From the NCBI GenBank assembly GCA_018302185.1, contig JAGVZX010000081.1, positions 1 through 5,646 on the forward strand: a DNA stretch of 5,646 nt. Reading direction: 5' to 3'. The position numbers and the translations under genes are program-made. The DNA comes from Candidatus Woesearchaeota archaeon. GTDB lineage: Archaea > Nanobdellota > Nanobdellia > Woesearchaeales > UBA10200. Below the pieces are notes generated by a model, which was not told where the DNA came from, did not search any database, and was given only the letters and a program-made list of their open reading frames with translations. Every line of letters starts with the position of its first letter. Position 1 is the stretch's first letter. Of this stretch, positions 5,619-5,646 are shown in pieces.

Positions 5619-5623
5619 ACCTC
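5619..5623 (-). promoter_or_regulatory. Shine-Dalgarno for the adhesive pilin gene
   Basis: The minus strand reads AAGAGGTAAG directly before the ATG at 5615, with GAGGT 3 nt from the start codon. An ATG further upstream (5630-5632) is out of frame. No convincing TATA box fits the remaining 23 nt of the window, so the cluster promoter probably lies outside it or in a further upstream gene. Confidence 0.45.
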
Positions 5624-5646
5624 TTTTTTATGCATAGATGGATTAC

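Noticed and set aside
1..5646. Search for CRISPR arrays, tRNA or rRNA genes, insertion sequences and long inverted repeats
   Set aside because: No regularly spaced repeats, cloverleaf, rRNA segment, transposase motif or terminal inverted repeats were seen by eye. The window is almost entirely coding, and gaps are short (longest 120 nt).

Overview
The window looks archaeal. All supported genes are on the minus strand and the DNA is AT-rich. The two promoters I can place are archaeal TATA elements. Two proteins carry the class III (type IV prepilin) signal sequence used by archaeal pilins and archaellins, and the exported proteins are dense in N-X-S/T sequons. The compact coupled genes and the style of the surface proteins would fit a DPANN archaeon such as a Woesearchaeota or Pacearchaeota member. 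That assignment is a guess: no ribosomal or phylogenetic marker is present.

Read in the direction of transcription (right to left), 5615 to 1101 is a five-gene cluster of small-anchor surface proteins. (1) 5615-4176: a canonical class III pilin fused to an Ig-like domain, an FN3-like domain and a lectin/MAM-like jelly roll, likely an adhesive pilin. (2) 4153-3713: a short canonical class III pilin. (3) 3711-2464: a pilin-like protein whose scaffold appears to carry an inserted ThuA/GATase1-like domain. (4) 2419-1985: a short pilin-like protein with a TLDAIFA-type N-terminus. (5) 1988-1101: a sequon-rich protein with one N-terminal membrane anchor. Genes 2/3 are 1 nt apart and genes 4/5 overlap as ATGA, so translational coupling and a shared assembly are likely. 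No clear promoter for the cluster lies in the 31 nt before gene 1.

A 120-nt gap (981-1100) holds a TATA box for the next gene (980-150). That gene encodes a protein with three membrane segments, a histidine/lysine-rich cytoplasmic stretch with five HH pairs, and a winged-helix-like domain. A 67-nt gap (83-149) with a second TATA-like element precedes the first 27 codons of a gene leaving the window at position 1. Its N-terminus is compatible with a VirB11/PilT-type secretion ATPase, but too little is visible to be sure.

Taken together, the window reads as part of an archaeal type IV pilus locus: a set of major or minor pilins, an accessory membrane protein, and possibly the start of the assembly ATPase. 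The most unusual points are the graded decay of the prepilin motif across the five neighbours, the enzyme-fold domain apparently inserted in gene 3, and the His-rich membrane protein. No RNA gene, mobile element or CRISPR array is visible.
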